A DNA stretch of 64,000 nucleotides from Paraeggerthella hongkongensis (GTDB taxonomy: Bacteria > Actinomycetota > Coriobacteriia > Coriobacteriales > Eggerthellaceae): assembly GCF_003340345.1 (NCBI RefSeq), contig NZ_PPTQ01000002.1, positions 1 through 64,000 on the forward strand. The letters are read 5' to 3'. A model generated the notes under the pieces. It made no database searches, was not told where the DNA came from, and was given only the letters and a program-made list of their open reading frames with translations. Both the position numbers and the translations under genes were made by a program. Shown here in pieces: positions 7,427 to 16,104 of this stretch. Position 1 is the stretch's first letter, and every line of letters begins with the position of its first letter.

Positions 7427-8779
7427 GTGGAAGAGCAGCAACAAAACGCGCGCGGCGGGCTGCGCCCCAGTCAGATGCTGATGGTGGGCGGCATGCTGTT
7501 CTCTATGTTCTTTGGAGCGGGGAACCTGATCCTGCCGCCGCTTTTGGGCTTGCAGGCGGGCACCGAAGCCGTCCCGGCTATGGCGGGCTTTCTGCTTGCG
7601 GGCATCGGCCTGCCCGTGCTGGGCATTGTGGCCATGGCCCTGTGCGGCGGCGTGCGCGAGCTGGCGGGGCGCGTGAGTCCTTTGTTCGCATCGGTGTTCA
7701 TTGCGCTCGTGTACCTGACCATCGGCCCGTTTCTGGCTATTCCGCGCACGTCCTCTACGGCGTACGAGATGCTGCGGCCTTTGCTGCCGGGATCTGACGT
7801 GATCGATCCGAACGTGGCGGCGGTCGTGTTCTCGGTTGCTTTTTTCGCCGTGGCTTTCGTTTTGGCGCTGCGGCCTGGATTGCTTTCGCGCGTGCTGGGC
7901 AAGTTCTCTGCGCCTGCGCTTATCGTGCTCATCGTTTTGGTGGTGGGGGCATCGGTGATCGGCGGCGGGGGAGAAGTTCTCGAGCCGCAGGCTCCGTACA
8001 GCGTGAACGCGGCGACGCACGGCTTTTTGACCGGATACCAGACCATGGACCTGCTGGCTGCGCTGTGCTTCGGCATCGTGGTTGCGGCGAACGTGAAGCA
8101 GCTGGGCGCGCGCGATCCGAAGCAGGTTGCCGGCGCCATTTCGAGTGCGGGCGTCGTGGCCGGCGTGCTCATGATGGTCATCTACTGCGGCTTGGGGTTC
8201 GTGGGCGCCACCATGGGCGGCGCGCTGCCCGACGCGACCAATGGCGCGGCCATTCTGGCGGCATCGGCCAGCATGCACTTCGGCGAGGCTGGGGCCGTTA
8301 TCGTGGCTGCGATCTTCCTGATCGCGTGCCTGAACGTATGCACGGGCTTGATCTCGTGCTGCTCCGAGTACTTCTTCGAGGCTGTCCCGCGCGTGCCGCT
8401 GATTGCCTGGGCGGCTGCGTTCGCCGTGTTCAGCTGCGCCGTTTCGCTTTTGGGGCTGGACGCGATCCTGGCGTTTTCCGCGCCGCTTCTGGGCGCGTTG
8501 TACCCGCCGGCTATCGTGCTGGTGATCATGGGCCTCGTGCACGCTCGTTGCGACAAGCTGCCGCTCATGTGGCCGTGGGCGGTGCTGTCGACGGCCGTGT
8601 TCAGCGTGGTTGTGGGTCTGCGCGATGCGTTTGCGCCCAGCGCATGGCTGCCGCTCGATGCGCTGCCGTTTGCGGACTTCGGCCTGGGATGGGTGCTCAT
8701 AGCCTTTGCGGGCGCCGCCGTGGGCGCTGCATGGTCGCTAGCTCGACGTCGGCGCGAATCGCGTTGCCAGCAAGGCTGA
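7427..8779 (+). CDS. brnQ: Branched-chain amino acid transporter BrnQ
   Basis: LIVCS-family cation symporter for Leu/Ile/Val uptake in the cytoplasmic membrane. The GTG at 7427 is the start: a perfect AGGAGG lies 6 bp upstream and the protein then begins with the short hydrophilic head VEEQQQNARGG, giving 450 aa, normal for BrnQ. The family signature MLFSMFFGAGNLILPPLLG occurs in the first helix, and hydrophobic segments continue to the end, consistent with about 12 transmembrane helices. Its 3' end overlaps the convergent TetR gene by 42 bp (8738-8779). Preceded by the repeat-rich gap. Confidence 0.93.
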   Translation: MEEQQQNARGGLRPSQMLMVGGMLFSMFFGAGNLILPPLLGLQAGTEAVPAMAGFLLAGIGLPVLGIVAMALCGGVRELAGRVSPLFASVFIALVYLTIGPFLAIPRTSSTAYEMLRPLLPGSDVIDPNVAAVVFSVAFFAVAFVLALRPGLLSRVLGKFSAPALIVLIVLVVGASVIGGGGEVLEPQAPYSVNAATHGFLTGYQTMDLLAALCFGIVVAANVKQLGARDPKQVAGAISSAGVVAGVLMMVIYCGLGFVGATMGGALPDATNGAAILAASASMHFGEAGAVIVAAIFLIACLNVCTGLISCCSEYFFEAVPRVPLIAWAAAFAVFSCAVSLLGLDAILAFSAPLLGALYPPAIVLVIMGLVHARCDKLPLMWPWAVLSTAVFSVVVGLRDAFAPSAWLPLDALPFADFGLGWVLIAFAGAAVGAAWSLARRRRESRCQQG

Positions 8780-9379
8780 TTCGCTGATCACGCCCTCGTC
8801 GAGAAACGTTTCCAGCAACATGGGCGGAACGGTCCTTCGCATGCGCTGGCCGAAACGAGATCCGAAGAGCTGCTCGGTTGTCATGTCGGGCAGGTGCTCG
8901 GCGCGATAGGCCAGCAGGGAAAACACTCCGCCAAGCGCGAACTCGATGGCAAGCGACGAGTTGAATCCTAAATTCGCCTCGTCAATGCCAAGCATGCCGA
9001 TCCAAGCTTGCTTCATGGCGCGCTTGAGCGTTCCCTGCAACTGCGGGGACCCGTGTTTTCCGGCTATCAGGCTGAGGCGATCAAGGTGCACGTGGTATTT
9101 GGGGTCGCACAGCAAGGCGTCCAGGTTGCTTTTCGGGTCGATGATCTCCCTTAACACCGCAACCATAAGATCGGTTGGCAGCATTTGCTCGACGGCGTCT
9201 TTCGCTAGCTCGCCAAGGTTGCCGTAGTGGTAGTAGAACGCGTTTTTGTTGAGGCCCGTCGATCGCAGGATATCCGCCACCGAAAGCGCCGCGTAAGGCT
9301 TTTCGGCCAGCAGCGTCCAGAATGCGTCTCTCATGCGGTCGACGGCGGGGACGTCCTGCCCTTTTTTCGGTCGCGGCAC
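8738..9379 (-). CDS. TetR-family transcriptional regulator
   Basis: A 213-residue DNA-binding repressor. The N-terminal helix-turn-helix region reads ALSVADILRSTGLNKNAF followed by YYHYGNLGELAKDAVEQ (about residues 30-65), the TetR hallmark; the remaining alpha-helical part is the ligand-binding and dimer domain. I chose the GTG start at 9379 because AAGGAGG lies 6 bp upstream and the protein then starts with a basic VPRPKKGQD. It is divergent from an ABC export operon with an inverted repeat in the shared intergenic space, so local control of the exporter is the simplest reading. Its 3' end runs 42 bp into the brnQ 3' end. Confidence 0.9.
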   Translation of the reverse strand: MPRPKKGQDVPAVDRMRDAFWTLLAEKPYAALSVADILRSTGLNKNAFYYHYGNLGELAKDAVEQMLPTDLMVAVLREIIDPKSNLDALLCDPKYHVHLDRLSLIAGKHGSPQLQGTLKRAMKQAWIGMLGIDEANLGFNSSLAIEFALGGVFSLLAYRAEHLPDMTTEQLFGSRFGQRMRRTVPPMLLETFLDEGVISESALLATRFAPTSS

Positions 9380-9445
9380 GGCTTCCTCCTTGCTATGAGT
9401 GTTTTGCTCATTTGTAATTGGTCGTTTTCCCGTGATTTGCATATT

Positions 9446-9470
9446 TTTATTGGACGCATAGGCCAATAAA
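9446..9470. promoter_or_regulatory. Candidate TetR operator
   Basis: Perfect 8-bp arms TTTATTGG and CCAATAAA surround a 9-bp centre (ACGCATAGG). It is AT-rich in a GC-rich region, lies between the divergent TetR gene (start 9379) and the ABC operon (start 9576), and has the size expected for a TetR site. Binding is inferred. Confidence 0.55.
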
Positions 9471-9575
9471 ATCATCCTAGAACAGATGACGAAGAGTCGT
9501 CAAGCATCGCGGTTCCCGCATGCGGGCTCTTCGAAGCAAGCCGCGCTTAAGCGCGCGGGGAGGGGACGTGATGCC

Positions 9576-10367
9576 ATGGAAACGCAGACGCGTGCGAATG
9601 GGCGGCCTATGGTCGAATTCAAAGGCGCGGTTCAGAGGTTCGGCAGGAAGACGCCTTTGGCGGACGGCAGGCGCACCGTGCTCGATCGGGTGAACCTGCG
9701 TGTCGACCGGGGCAGCATTCTCTGCCTGCTGGGGCCTTCGGGGTGCGGCAAAACCACCATGGTCAACCTTATTATGGGCGTGACGGTGCCGGCGGCGGGC
9801 GAAGTGCTGGTCATGGGCGAGCGCGCTCCGTACCCTACGGCGCGCGCTCGCGTGGGCTACATGCCGCAGGAGGATGCGCTCTACGACGACATCACCGCCG
9901 AGGAGAACCTGCGGTTCTTCGGCGCGATGAACGGGCTTTCGGGTGCGCGGCTGGACGCGCGCATCGGCGAGATGCTGAAGTTCGGTCGCTTGGAAGACGA
10001 TCGCAAGAAGCTGGTGTCGGCGTTTTCGGGCGGCATGAAGCGAAGGCTGAGCCTGGGCGTGGCGATGCTGCACGAGCCCGAGCTGCTGGTGCTCGACGAG
10101 CCAACGGTGGGGCTTGATCCCGATCATAGGCGTCGCATCTGGGATGCGTTTTCCGCGATGGCGGGCAACGGGGCCACCATCATCGTGACGACGCACGTCA
10201 TGGACGAAGCGGTTCGGTGCGACCAGATAGCCATGCTGCACGGCGGCCGCATCATCGCGAACGCATCGCCTGCCGATATCCTTGCGCAAACGGGAGCCGA
10301 CAACCTGGAGGATGCGTTCCTTCTCCTAGAGGGCTCGTCTGAAGGGAAGGAGGCCGATCATGCGTAA
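9576..10367 (+). CDS. ABC transporter ATP-binding protein (ABC-2 export system)
   Basis: Cytoplasmic ATPase that drives the permease encoded next. All nucleotide-binding motifs are intact: Walker A GPSGCGKTT (about residue 53), signature FSGGMKRRLSLG (about 150), Walker B LLVLDEPTVGLDP (about 168) and the H-loop TTHVMDE (about 206). The C-terminus resembles drug/antibiotic-type ABC-2 ATPases. I prefer the ATG at 9576, preceded by GGGGAGGGGA, giving 263 aa; the frame is open 90 bp further upstream. It overlaps the permease by 8 bp and is divergent from the TetR gene, suggesting an inducible efflux system. Substrate unknown. Confidence 0.92.
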   Translation: METQTRANGRPMVEFKGAVQRFGRKTPLADGRRTVLDRVNLRVDRGSILCLLGPSGCGKTTMVNLIMGVTVPAAGEVLVMGERAPYPTARARVGYMPQEDALYDDITAEENLRFFGAMNGLSGARLDARIGEMLKFGRLEDDRKKLVSAFSGGMKRRLSLGVAMLHEPELLVLDEPTVGLDPDHRRRIWDAFSAMAGNGATIIVTTHVMDEAVRCDQIAMLHGGRIIANASPADILAQTGADNLEDAFLLLEGSSEGKEADHA

Positions 10368-11628
10368 GACGCTCGCGGTTGCTCGCCGCATCCTCTCGCA
10401 GTTCATGCACGATAAGCGCACCATCGCGCTTCTGTTCGTGGCGCCCATCGTGGTGCTGTGGCTGCTGTCGGTGCTGCTGGGCGCCGACTCCTACCAGCCG
10501 CGCATCGCCACGGTTTCGCTTCCGTCTTCGTATCAGCATGCGCTCGAGGCGCAGGATGCGCGCGTGTCGGACGTGGGGGCCGACGAAGCCGAGCGTCTGC
10601 TGCGCTCCAACAACGTGGATGCGGTATTGCGCATGAAAGGCGACGCGACGCTGGAGATATGGGCCGAAGGCAGCGATTCCACCAAGACCGCTGCCGTGAT
10701 GGCGTGCGCGTCGTCTGCCATGGCCGACGTGCAAAAAGACGCGGCGGATCAGATGGAAGCGGACATCGAGGCGAAGAAGGACGAAATCGAGCAGGCTCGG
10801 GAGGACGCTGAATCCAAGCAGGCCGAACTGCGCAGCGCTATCGAAGAGGTGGCGCTCTCGCTTCCGCCAAACGCTTTGGCGAAGATGCCGGAGTCGGTGC
10901 GCGCCATGTTGGACGGATCGCTTGCGAGCACCGTTTCGGCTGCGGATTTCGCCCTTGACCCTTCGTCGTACATGCCGGTGAAAGAGGTGGAGACCTCGTA
11001 TTTGCACGGTAGCGAGGATTGGAAGATGTTCGACTTCTACGGGCCGGTGTTCATCGGGGTGTTCCTGTTCGCGTTCACGTTCATCACAAGCGGCATGTCG
11101 CTGGTGAACGAGCGCGGCGCGGGAACCATGGCGCGCTTTCTGGCGACGCCGGTCAAGCCGACGCAGATCTTGGGCGGCTACTCCATTGGATTCGGCGCGC
11201 TGGCGCTTGCGCAATCGGGCGTGATCCTGGCGGTGGCGTTGGGGCTGATCGGTTTTCCCAACGAAGGCAACCTGGGCTTGGTCGTGGTGACGGCGGTGTC
11301 GATGGCGCTGGTGTCGGTGACGTTGGGGCTTTTGGTGTCGGGCCTGGCCAGCAACGCGTTTCAGGTTATCCAGCTCATGCTCTTGTTCGTGGTGCCGCAG
11401 ATACTGCTGTGCGGCTTGTTCGACCTGTCGAGCGCGCCGGGCTGGCTTCAGGCGCTGGGCCAGTGCATGCCGGTGACGTACGGGGTGGACGCCCTGCGCG
11501 CGGTGATGCTGCGCGGTGCCGATTTCGCGGCGGTCTGGCCCGATCTTGCGGTTCTGTGGGGATTCGTGGCAGCGTTCTTCGTGCTGGCGGCGCTGGGCTT
11601 TCGCAAGAAGCGCGCCCGAGTGCGGTAG
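10360..11628 (+). CDS. ABC-2 type transporter permease
   Basis: The 422-residue membrane partner of the preceding ATPase. One helix lies near residues 22-41, followed by a large extracytoplasmic domain (about 42-220) with an acidic coiled-coil stretch around 125-165. Five to six hydrophobic segments occur in the C-terminal half (about 225-415), the layout of YhhJ/LinH-type ABC-2 permeases. The ATG lies within the ATPase 3' end with AAGGAGG just before it. Function as exporter of a drug, lipid or peptide is inferred from family and from the TetR neighbour. Confidence 0.9.
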   Translation: MRKTLAVARRILSQFMHDKRTIALLFVAPIVVLWLLSVLLGADSYQPRIATVSLPSSYQHALEAQDARVSDVGADEAERLLRSNNVDAVLRMKGDATLEIWAEGSDSTKTAAVMACASSAMADVQKDAADQMEADIEAKKDEIEQAREDAESKQAELRSAIEEVALSLPPNALAKMPESVRAMLDGSLASTVSAADFALDPSSYMPVKEVETSYLHGSEDWKMFDFYGPVFIGVFLFAFTFITSGMSLVNERGAGTMARFLATPVKPTQILGGYSIGFGALALAQSGVILAVALGLIGFPNEGNLGLVVVTAVSMALVSVTLGLLVSGLASNAFQVIQLMLLFVVPQILLCGLFDLSSAPGWLQALGQCMPVTYGVDALRAVMLRGADFAAVWPDLAVLWGFVAAFFVLAALGFRKKRARVR

Positions 11629-12455
11629 CGGGCGCACCTGCATCTACGCGCTTAGTATCTGCTCGCCTCGCGGCCGCGCGCACTGTGGGGTCGCGAGGCG
11701 GGGCCGGGACCATGCGGCAAGCGCTCTTCCAGATGGCGCTGCCAATTGGGTTGTAGCCTACTGGGCGGATGCGCTTCGTTTTCCGGTGCAGCAGTTCGAA
11801 TTCGGCCGGGCTTTTCTACCGTAGATACGGTGCGAAAGCGAATTGGTGTTGCATAACCGTTGGATTACGTTGCGGTTGTGCAGAAAATTTTATTCAATTT
11901 ATTCCATTTTCTATACGAGAGTGCTATTTTAAGCAAATAGGTAAGCACTAAGCAGTTTCATAAACATCGAATCATGGGGGGATTTGAGATGAGCACGAGT
12001 TTCGCAGTCGCCTGCGGCGTATTTGCCGCGCGCGATTGTAGAACTGTATCATACGCTCGATCCTACGCTGAATCCTCCTGTGTCATCGTCCTTGAACAGT
12101 CCTGCTCCCGTATGAGCGCTTTGCTGAAAATGTACGGGGGGGGGGGGCTCTCAGCGCGCTTGCGCTCGCTAAGCGCACCTTCTTCACAGCTTTCCGCTCC
12201 AAAAACTCATTGCTCGAAGGCTCCGTGCAGGAGCTTTGCTTTGCTGCGTCGCGGCGCTCTGCGCGGCGACGTTCGCGCATTTCAGGGGCGCATAGCGTCC
12301 ACCATCGCTGCGCCTCGCGGTTTCCGCGTTGCGCGGGCGTTCATGATTTCCCATCACGGTTCGGAGTGCTCTTCGGGGGCGGCAGCCGGCTTTGCAGCTG
12401 GCAGCTTGCTCGCGTTTGCGTACGGGCATACAGGTAAGACACGAGGAGAGAATAT
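11629..12455. other. Long leader/intergenic region upstream of the surface locus
   Basis: This 827-bp stretch has no convincing gene. It begins with a GC-rich hairpin (arms CGCCTCGCG at 11664-11672 and CGCGAGGCG at 11692-11700) that could end the ABC operon. An AT-rich block at about 11840-11970 is the best promoter candidate for the surface locus. A run of 12 G residues at 12136-12147 follows. An open frame from 11974 ends exactly at the next gene's start (ATGA at 12456-12459), but its composition is not protein-like. A long 5' leader for the surface operon is possible. Confidence 0.45.
12136..12147 (+). repeat. Homopolymer run of 12 G
   Basis: Twelve consecutive G bases lie about 310 bp upstream of the first surface gene. 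Runs of this length mutate readily by slippage, so it could act as a length-variable switch on transcription or on translation of a leader. The length should be treated with care because homopolymers are also prone to sequencing error. Confidence 0.7.
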
Positions 12456-14684
12456 ATGACACGAACACACCACTCGATCCCCTTCGTCTCGAAAGCCGTG
12501 CTTGCGGCTGTCGCGGCGCTTATGCTGTGCTTGGCGGTGGTAGCGCCTGCGCTTGCGGACGAGCTTGCGGCGGCTCCCGAGCCGCGCATGAGCGACACGT
12601 CTGCCATCATCAAGGGCGGGGCGGGCTCCATCACGGCTTCGGCGGGGTCCAACTACGACAAGGACCTGTTCGGCGGCGCGGCGCACAAGCTTGAGCTGGC
12701 GCGCTCGGTCGACGTCAACTTCGACCTGAGCTACAACCCTGCGCCGGATGCCTCGCATGACGGCGATCCCATCAAAGAGGGGGACACGCTTTCGGTCTCG
12801 CTCGAGTCGGTCAAGGGTCCCGACCTGCTTCGAGTTTACAGCCAGTTCATGGACAAGAACAAAGACGTCACGCTCAACGGCCACAAGATAGCCGACCTGT
12901 CGTACCCGGATCGCAAAGGCATGACGTTCGCGTTTGTCGACGGCCTGGAGAACGTGGCGTTTTGGACTACGGCGCCCATTCATTTGGATTTCATGCTGGA
13001 CAGCGAGCAGTATACGGAATTCTTCAAGGCGAATCCCAGTCTGAAGTCCGCTGATCTGGAGTACCAGCTTTGCGTGAACGGTCAGCCCATCGAGGGCAAG
13101 ATCCTCAAGCTCACCGTGAAGAGCGGCCTGGTTCCCGATTCGGCCAAGTTCGTGAAGACGAGCGGGGTTTACAACAAGCCCCAATCGGGCGATGTGGGCT
13201 TCGGCACCATCATGTACTCCATTTACGTGTCCACTCAGCTCAATACCAACAACGAGTTTGTGTTCTACGACACGCCCGACATCAACCAGCAGTTCAACGG
13301 CAGTTTTGCCATAGCCATCCCCGAAACCTACAAGGGGGGCGGGTCGGCGCTCGACATGAACGACGGCTATCACATGAGCACTAGTCCCGCGGTGAGCCCT
13401 GCGAAGGAGCCCATGGAGATTTGGCTGAACGACGTGTACTTCCTGACCGAAGAGGCGAAGCCCGGTATGCCGCGCATGGCGGGATACGAGAACGCTACGC
13501 TTACCTACGAGGATCGCTTGGTGGGCGGCAAGCCCTACACCAGTGACGACGTGGCCGCCGTGCCCAAGAACATCCTGGTGGAAAAGCCTGCAGGCGAAGC
13601 GCTGACGGCTGAGGAGCAGGCGCGCATCGACGAAGCGGGCGGCTTGGGGAAAACGGTGAGCAAGGGCTTCTCCGTGCGAATCAAGAACTTCCACGGGTAC
13701 ACCAGCCCCGGCGGCTTCATCACCATGACGTACAGAATGGATTTGGTGGGCAACTCGCCCGTGCTCGACGCGGACGGCAATCCCCTGTTCTACAACACCG
13801 CTTCCTATTACGGCCAGGAGATCCCCATTGCTCCGGGCGATCCCATACGTCATGAGAAGTCTACGCTCGAAGCCGTCATCAAGGGCGACACCACGGGTTC
13901 GGGTGCTGTGAAGCCGGGCGACGTGGTGGTCGACGGCGATAAGAACGGTACGGTGGAGTTCGCCAAGGTGCGCCCTGCAGCTGACGGCGAGGATGCGCCG
14001 CAGCCGCTGGCGGGTGCTGAGTTCACCGTGTATGCAGTGGATGCCGACGGCAACCGCACCGTTGCGGTGAGCGAGGACGGCACGGTGCTGAAGGACCTTG
14101 TGACCAACAAGGACGGCAAGCTGTGTGCTGCCGGGTCCAGTCAGCCGGTGCTCCTTTCCCTTGAGTGGGGAACCTATGTTTTCGTGGAGACGTCCGCGCC
14201 CGAGGGGTTCCAGGTCTCGCAGGCGGAAACCGAGGTCACGGTGGGATTCATCCCTAGCCAGGTAACGGTGGAGAATACTCCGAAGCCGGTCGATCCCGGC
14301 CCGGACCCCACGCCGGACCCCGATCCCGATCCGACTCCCGATCCGGACCCGGATCCGAACCCGAACCCCGACCCCGATCCGACGCCCACGCCGGATCCTG
14401 ACCCGGATCCGACTCCCGATCCGACTCCCGACCCCGATCCCACGCCGGGCAACCCTGATGACGGCAAGCCGGAGAACCCGGGTTCGTCCGACAACGGCGG
14501 CGGGCAGCCTTCCGATATCAAGGATCTTCCCAAGGCTGGTAACGCAGGCGATACTGCGCTTGCGCGCACGGGCGACGGTGTTTCTGCGATGACCCTTGCG
14601 GCGTTTGCGGGCTTGCTGGTTGCCGGTGCGGTGGTTGCGTTCGCGGCCGTGCGCGCCCGTCGAAACGGCGGGGCGGAGGGCTAG
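12456..14684 (+). CDS. SpaA-domain surface protein with LPXTG-like anchor
   Basis: A 742-residue exported protein. A signal peptide covers about residues 1-35 (ending APALA-DE). The large middle region (about 40-490) is not recognised and probably folds into adhesin-type beta domains. A SpaA/Cna-B domain follows (about 495-605), with GAEFTVYAVD and ETSAPEGF; the Lys of VEFAKV and that Glu are the expected isopeptide pair. Residues about 610-665 are a Pro-Asp-rich stalk of PDPDPTPDP units. The C-terminus has LARTG at about 701-705, a hydrophobic segment and an RARR tail, a sortase signal; LPKAG lies 10 residues earlier. First gene of the surface locus; AGGAG precedes the ATG. Spacing to the next gene is 3 bp. 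Confidence 0.85.
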   Translation: MTRTHHSIPFVSKAVLAAVAALMLCLAVVAPALADELAAAPEPRMSDTSAIIKGGAGSITASAGSNYDKDLFGGAAHKLELARSVDVNFDLSYNPAPDASHDGDPIKEGDTLSVSLESVKGPDLLRVYSQFMDKNKDVTLNGHKIADLSYPDRKGMTFAFVDGLENVAFWTTAPIHLDFMLDSEQYTEFFKANPSLKSADLEYQLCVNGQPIEGKILKLTVKSGLVPDSAKFVKTSGVYNKPQSGDVGFGTIMYSIYVSTQLNTNNEFVFYDTPDINQQFNGSFAIAIPETYKGGGSALDMNDGYHMSTSPAVSPAKEPMEIWLNDVYFLTEEAKPGMPRMAGYENATLTYEDRLVGGKPYTSDDVAAVPKNILVEKPAGEALTAEEQARIDEAGGLGKTVSKGFSVRIKNFHGYTSPGGFITMTYRMDLVGNSPVLDADGNPLFYNTASYYGQEIPIAPGDPIRHEKSTLEAVIKGDTTGSGAVKPGDVVVDGDKNGTVEFAKVRPAADGEDAPQPLAGAEFTVYAVDADGNRTVAVSEDGTVLKDLVTNKDGKLCAAGSSQPVLLSLEWGTYVFVETSAPEGFQVSQAETEVTVGFIPSQVTVENTPKPVDPGPDPTPDPDPDPTPDPDPDPNPNPDPDPTPTPDPDPDPTPDPTPDPDPTPGNPDDGKPENPGSSDNGGGQPSDIKDLPKAGNAGDTALARTGDGVSAMTLAAFAGLLVAGAVVAFAAVRARRNGGAEG
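14283..14455 (+). repeat. Pro-Asp stalk-coding repeat
   Basis: Short GAYCCSGAYCC-type units encode the Pro-Asp/Pro-Thr-rich spacer between the SpaA domain and the cell-wall anchor. Such low-complexity stretches vary in length between strains and hold the folded part away from the peptidoglycan. Confidence 0.8.
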
Positions 14685-14687
14685 GTC

Positions 14688-15245
14688 GTGTTCGCACGTA
14701 TCTGGAACATACTTTTGACGCTTCTGCTGGCGGTGGCCGCGGCGCTGGTCATCGCCTTCGCAGGCGTGCGCGTGGTGGGGCTGGTGCCGTTCGCGGTGCT
14801 GTCCGGCTCCATGGAACCGGAGTACCCGGTGGGCTCGCTTATCTACGTGAAGGACGTCCAGCCTGCCGACGTGCAGGTGGGCGACGCCATCACGTTCAGC
14901 CTGCCTTCCGGCACGCTGGTGACGCACCAGGTGTACGAAATCGATGCCGAGGCGCGCGAGTTTCGGACGCAGGGCATTGCGAACATCAAAAGCGATGGAA
15001 CCATATCCCCTGATGCTGCGCCGGTTGATTTCGACAGCTTGGTAGGCAAGCCGGTGGCGTGCATCCCGTATTTGGGTTACGTGAACGATTTTTTGACTTC
15101 CCCCATGGGAATGATTGTTGCAGGAACGGTTGTAGCCGTTTTCATCATAGTGTCGATTGCGCAGGATCGGCTGGCCGCCATTGACGAGCGCCGCCGACCA
15201 ACATCGCGCCGGGGAGGTGGTGGCAAGCATCGCCGATGCGCGTGA
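14688..15245 (+). CDS. sipW: SipW-type (ER-type) signal peptidase I
   Basis: Membrane serine peptidase predicted to cleave the signal peptides of the alternate-signal proteins encoded next to it. The 185-residue protein has an N-terminal helix (about 5-28), the nucleophile in LSGSMEP (Ser41), and THQV with His80 in the place where bacterial enzymes have the catalytic Lys; Ser-His is the mark of the SipW/ER-type group. A box-D-like stretch RTQGIANIKSDG follows near 93-104, and a second hydrophobic helix (about 141-157) with a basic tail ends the protein. GTG start with GGAGGG upstream. Placed directly between the SpaA protein and a TasA/camelysin-like gene, as in Bacillus sipW-tasA. Confidence 0.92.
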   Translation: MFARIWNILLTLLLAVAAALVIAFAGVRVVGLVPFAVLSGSMEPEYPVGSLIYVKDVQPADVQVGDAITFSLPSGTLVTHQVYEIDAEAREFRTQGIANIKSDGTISPDAAPVDFDSLVGKPVACIPYLGYVNDFLTSPMGMIVAGTVVAVFIIVSIAQDRLAAIDERRRPTSRRGGGGKHRRCA

Positions 15246-15305
15246 GCGCACATCGATTGAACGACCCTGCAAGCAAGTAAGACGAGTGCAGAAGGAGGAA
15301 CAAGC

Positions 15306-15992
15306 ATGGAAGCAGAAGCAAGACAGAGGAAGCGCCGCGTGGTGATGGTTGCCCTGGCGGCCTGTTTGGTGGTAGCCGGCATCGGCGGCACCCTCGCATG
15401 GTTCAGCGCGCAGAGCCAGCTGACGAACACGTTCACGGTGGGGAGTATTACTCCTCCTACAACGGAGCCGGAGGATCCCGGCATGGAAATCCCTAAGGGT
15501 GACCCCAATCTGAGCGGCAACTTGTACGAGCCGAGCTGGAAAAATGAATCAAAAATTGGTCCGGGCGCTTACGTGCCCAAGGATCCGTATGTGGGTATCG
15601 GTAAAGATAGTGAGCCCGCATACGTGTACATATATGTTAAGAACAAATTTACGAGCAGCGAAAAACCCTATTTCCAAATGCAGTCTGGCTGGGAGGCTGT
15701 TCAGGCAAATCAAGCTACAGCAGGTGCTGGATACTACACCGAGGGCCTGTTCGTCTACGGTGCGGCTAATAATCCCACAAAACTCGATCCTGGAAAGGCT
15801 CCTGATAGTAAGGACGCTTGGACGAAAACGCCGCTGTTTACCCATGTTTTAACAAGCGATGGGTTTACGTCTGTTGCGGGAGACATTGAGGTGTATGCGT
15901 ATGTGGCTGCAACGTCGAGCGAGAAGGACACCATCGATGATCTCGATGCTGCTGCCAAGGCATGGGTTGGGAAAATCGAAGCGACCGCCTAG
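15306..15992 (+). CDS. Alternate-signal exported protein 1 (TasA/camelysin-like)
   Basis: A 228-residue protein whose N-terminus fits SipW-dependent signal peptides: basic MEAEARQRKRR, a hydrophobic stretch, then GIGGTLAWFSAQSQLTNTF and VGSI (about residues 25-47). The mature part (from about 33) is Tyr/Lys-rich and predicted soluble and beta-rich, like TasA or camelysin subunits. A strong AAGGAGGA site precedes the ATG. It follows sipW by 60 bp and is followed by a strong hairpin at 16035-16061, which might raise its mRNA level over downstream genes. Codons from about 15540 on are AT-richer than neighbours. Best candidate for the major fibre subunit; no biochemical evidence. Confidence 0.8.
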   Translation: MEAEARQRKRRVVMVALAACLVVAGIGGTLAWFSAQSQLTNTFTVGSITPPTTEPEDPGMEIPKGDPNLSGNLYEPSWKNESKIGPGAYVPKDPYVGIGKDSEPAYVYIYVKNKFTSSEKPYFQMQSGWEAVQANQATAGAGYYTEGLFVYGAANNPTKLDPGKAPDSKDAWTKTPLFTHVLTSDGFTSVAGDIEVYAYVAATSSEKDTIDDLDAAAKAWVGKIEATA

Positions 15993-16034
15993 CACTCTTG
16001 CCCATACAGCCTGATTGAATCTCGCACAACCTCA

Positions 16035-16061
16035 CCCCGGCGCCTCTTGCAGGCGCCGGGG
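16035..16061 (+). terminator. GC-rich hairpin inside the surface operon
   Basis: Perfect 10-bp stem CCCCGGCGCC / GGCGCCGGGG with a 7-base loop. It lies 43 bp after the stop of alternate-signal protein 1 and before the next gene, without a T run. It could be an attenuator, a partial terminator or a 3' stabiliser that makes the upstream protein more abundant than the downstream ones. Confidence 0.6.
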
Positions 16062-16104
16062 CGGTAGCTTGAATGTACGACTCCAAAGGAAACCCCGATC
16101 TCTC

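Noticed and set aside
11974-12459. Open frame of 161 codons before the surface locus, ending in ATGA at the first gene
   Set aside because: No domain, irregular composition, and it runs through the 12-G tract; kept only as a possible leader in the findings.
14529-14543. LPKAG as the sorting signal of the SpaA protein
   Set aside because: LARTG lies closer to the hydrophobic segment at the normal distance; LPKAG has Ala in place of Thr.
12354-15272. 972-codon open frame opposite the SpaA and sipW genes
   Set aside because: Low-complexity Arg/His-rich translation without start signal; the + strand genes carry signal peptides, domains and ribosome binding sites.
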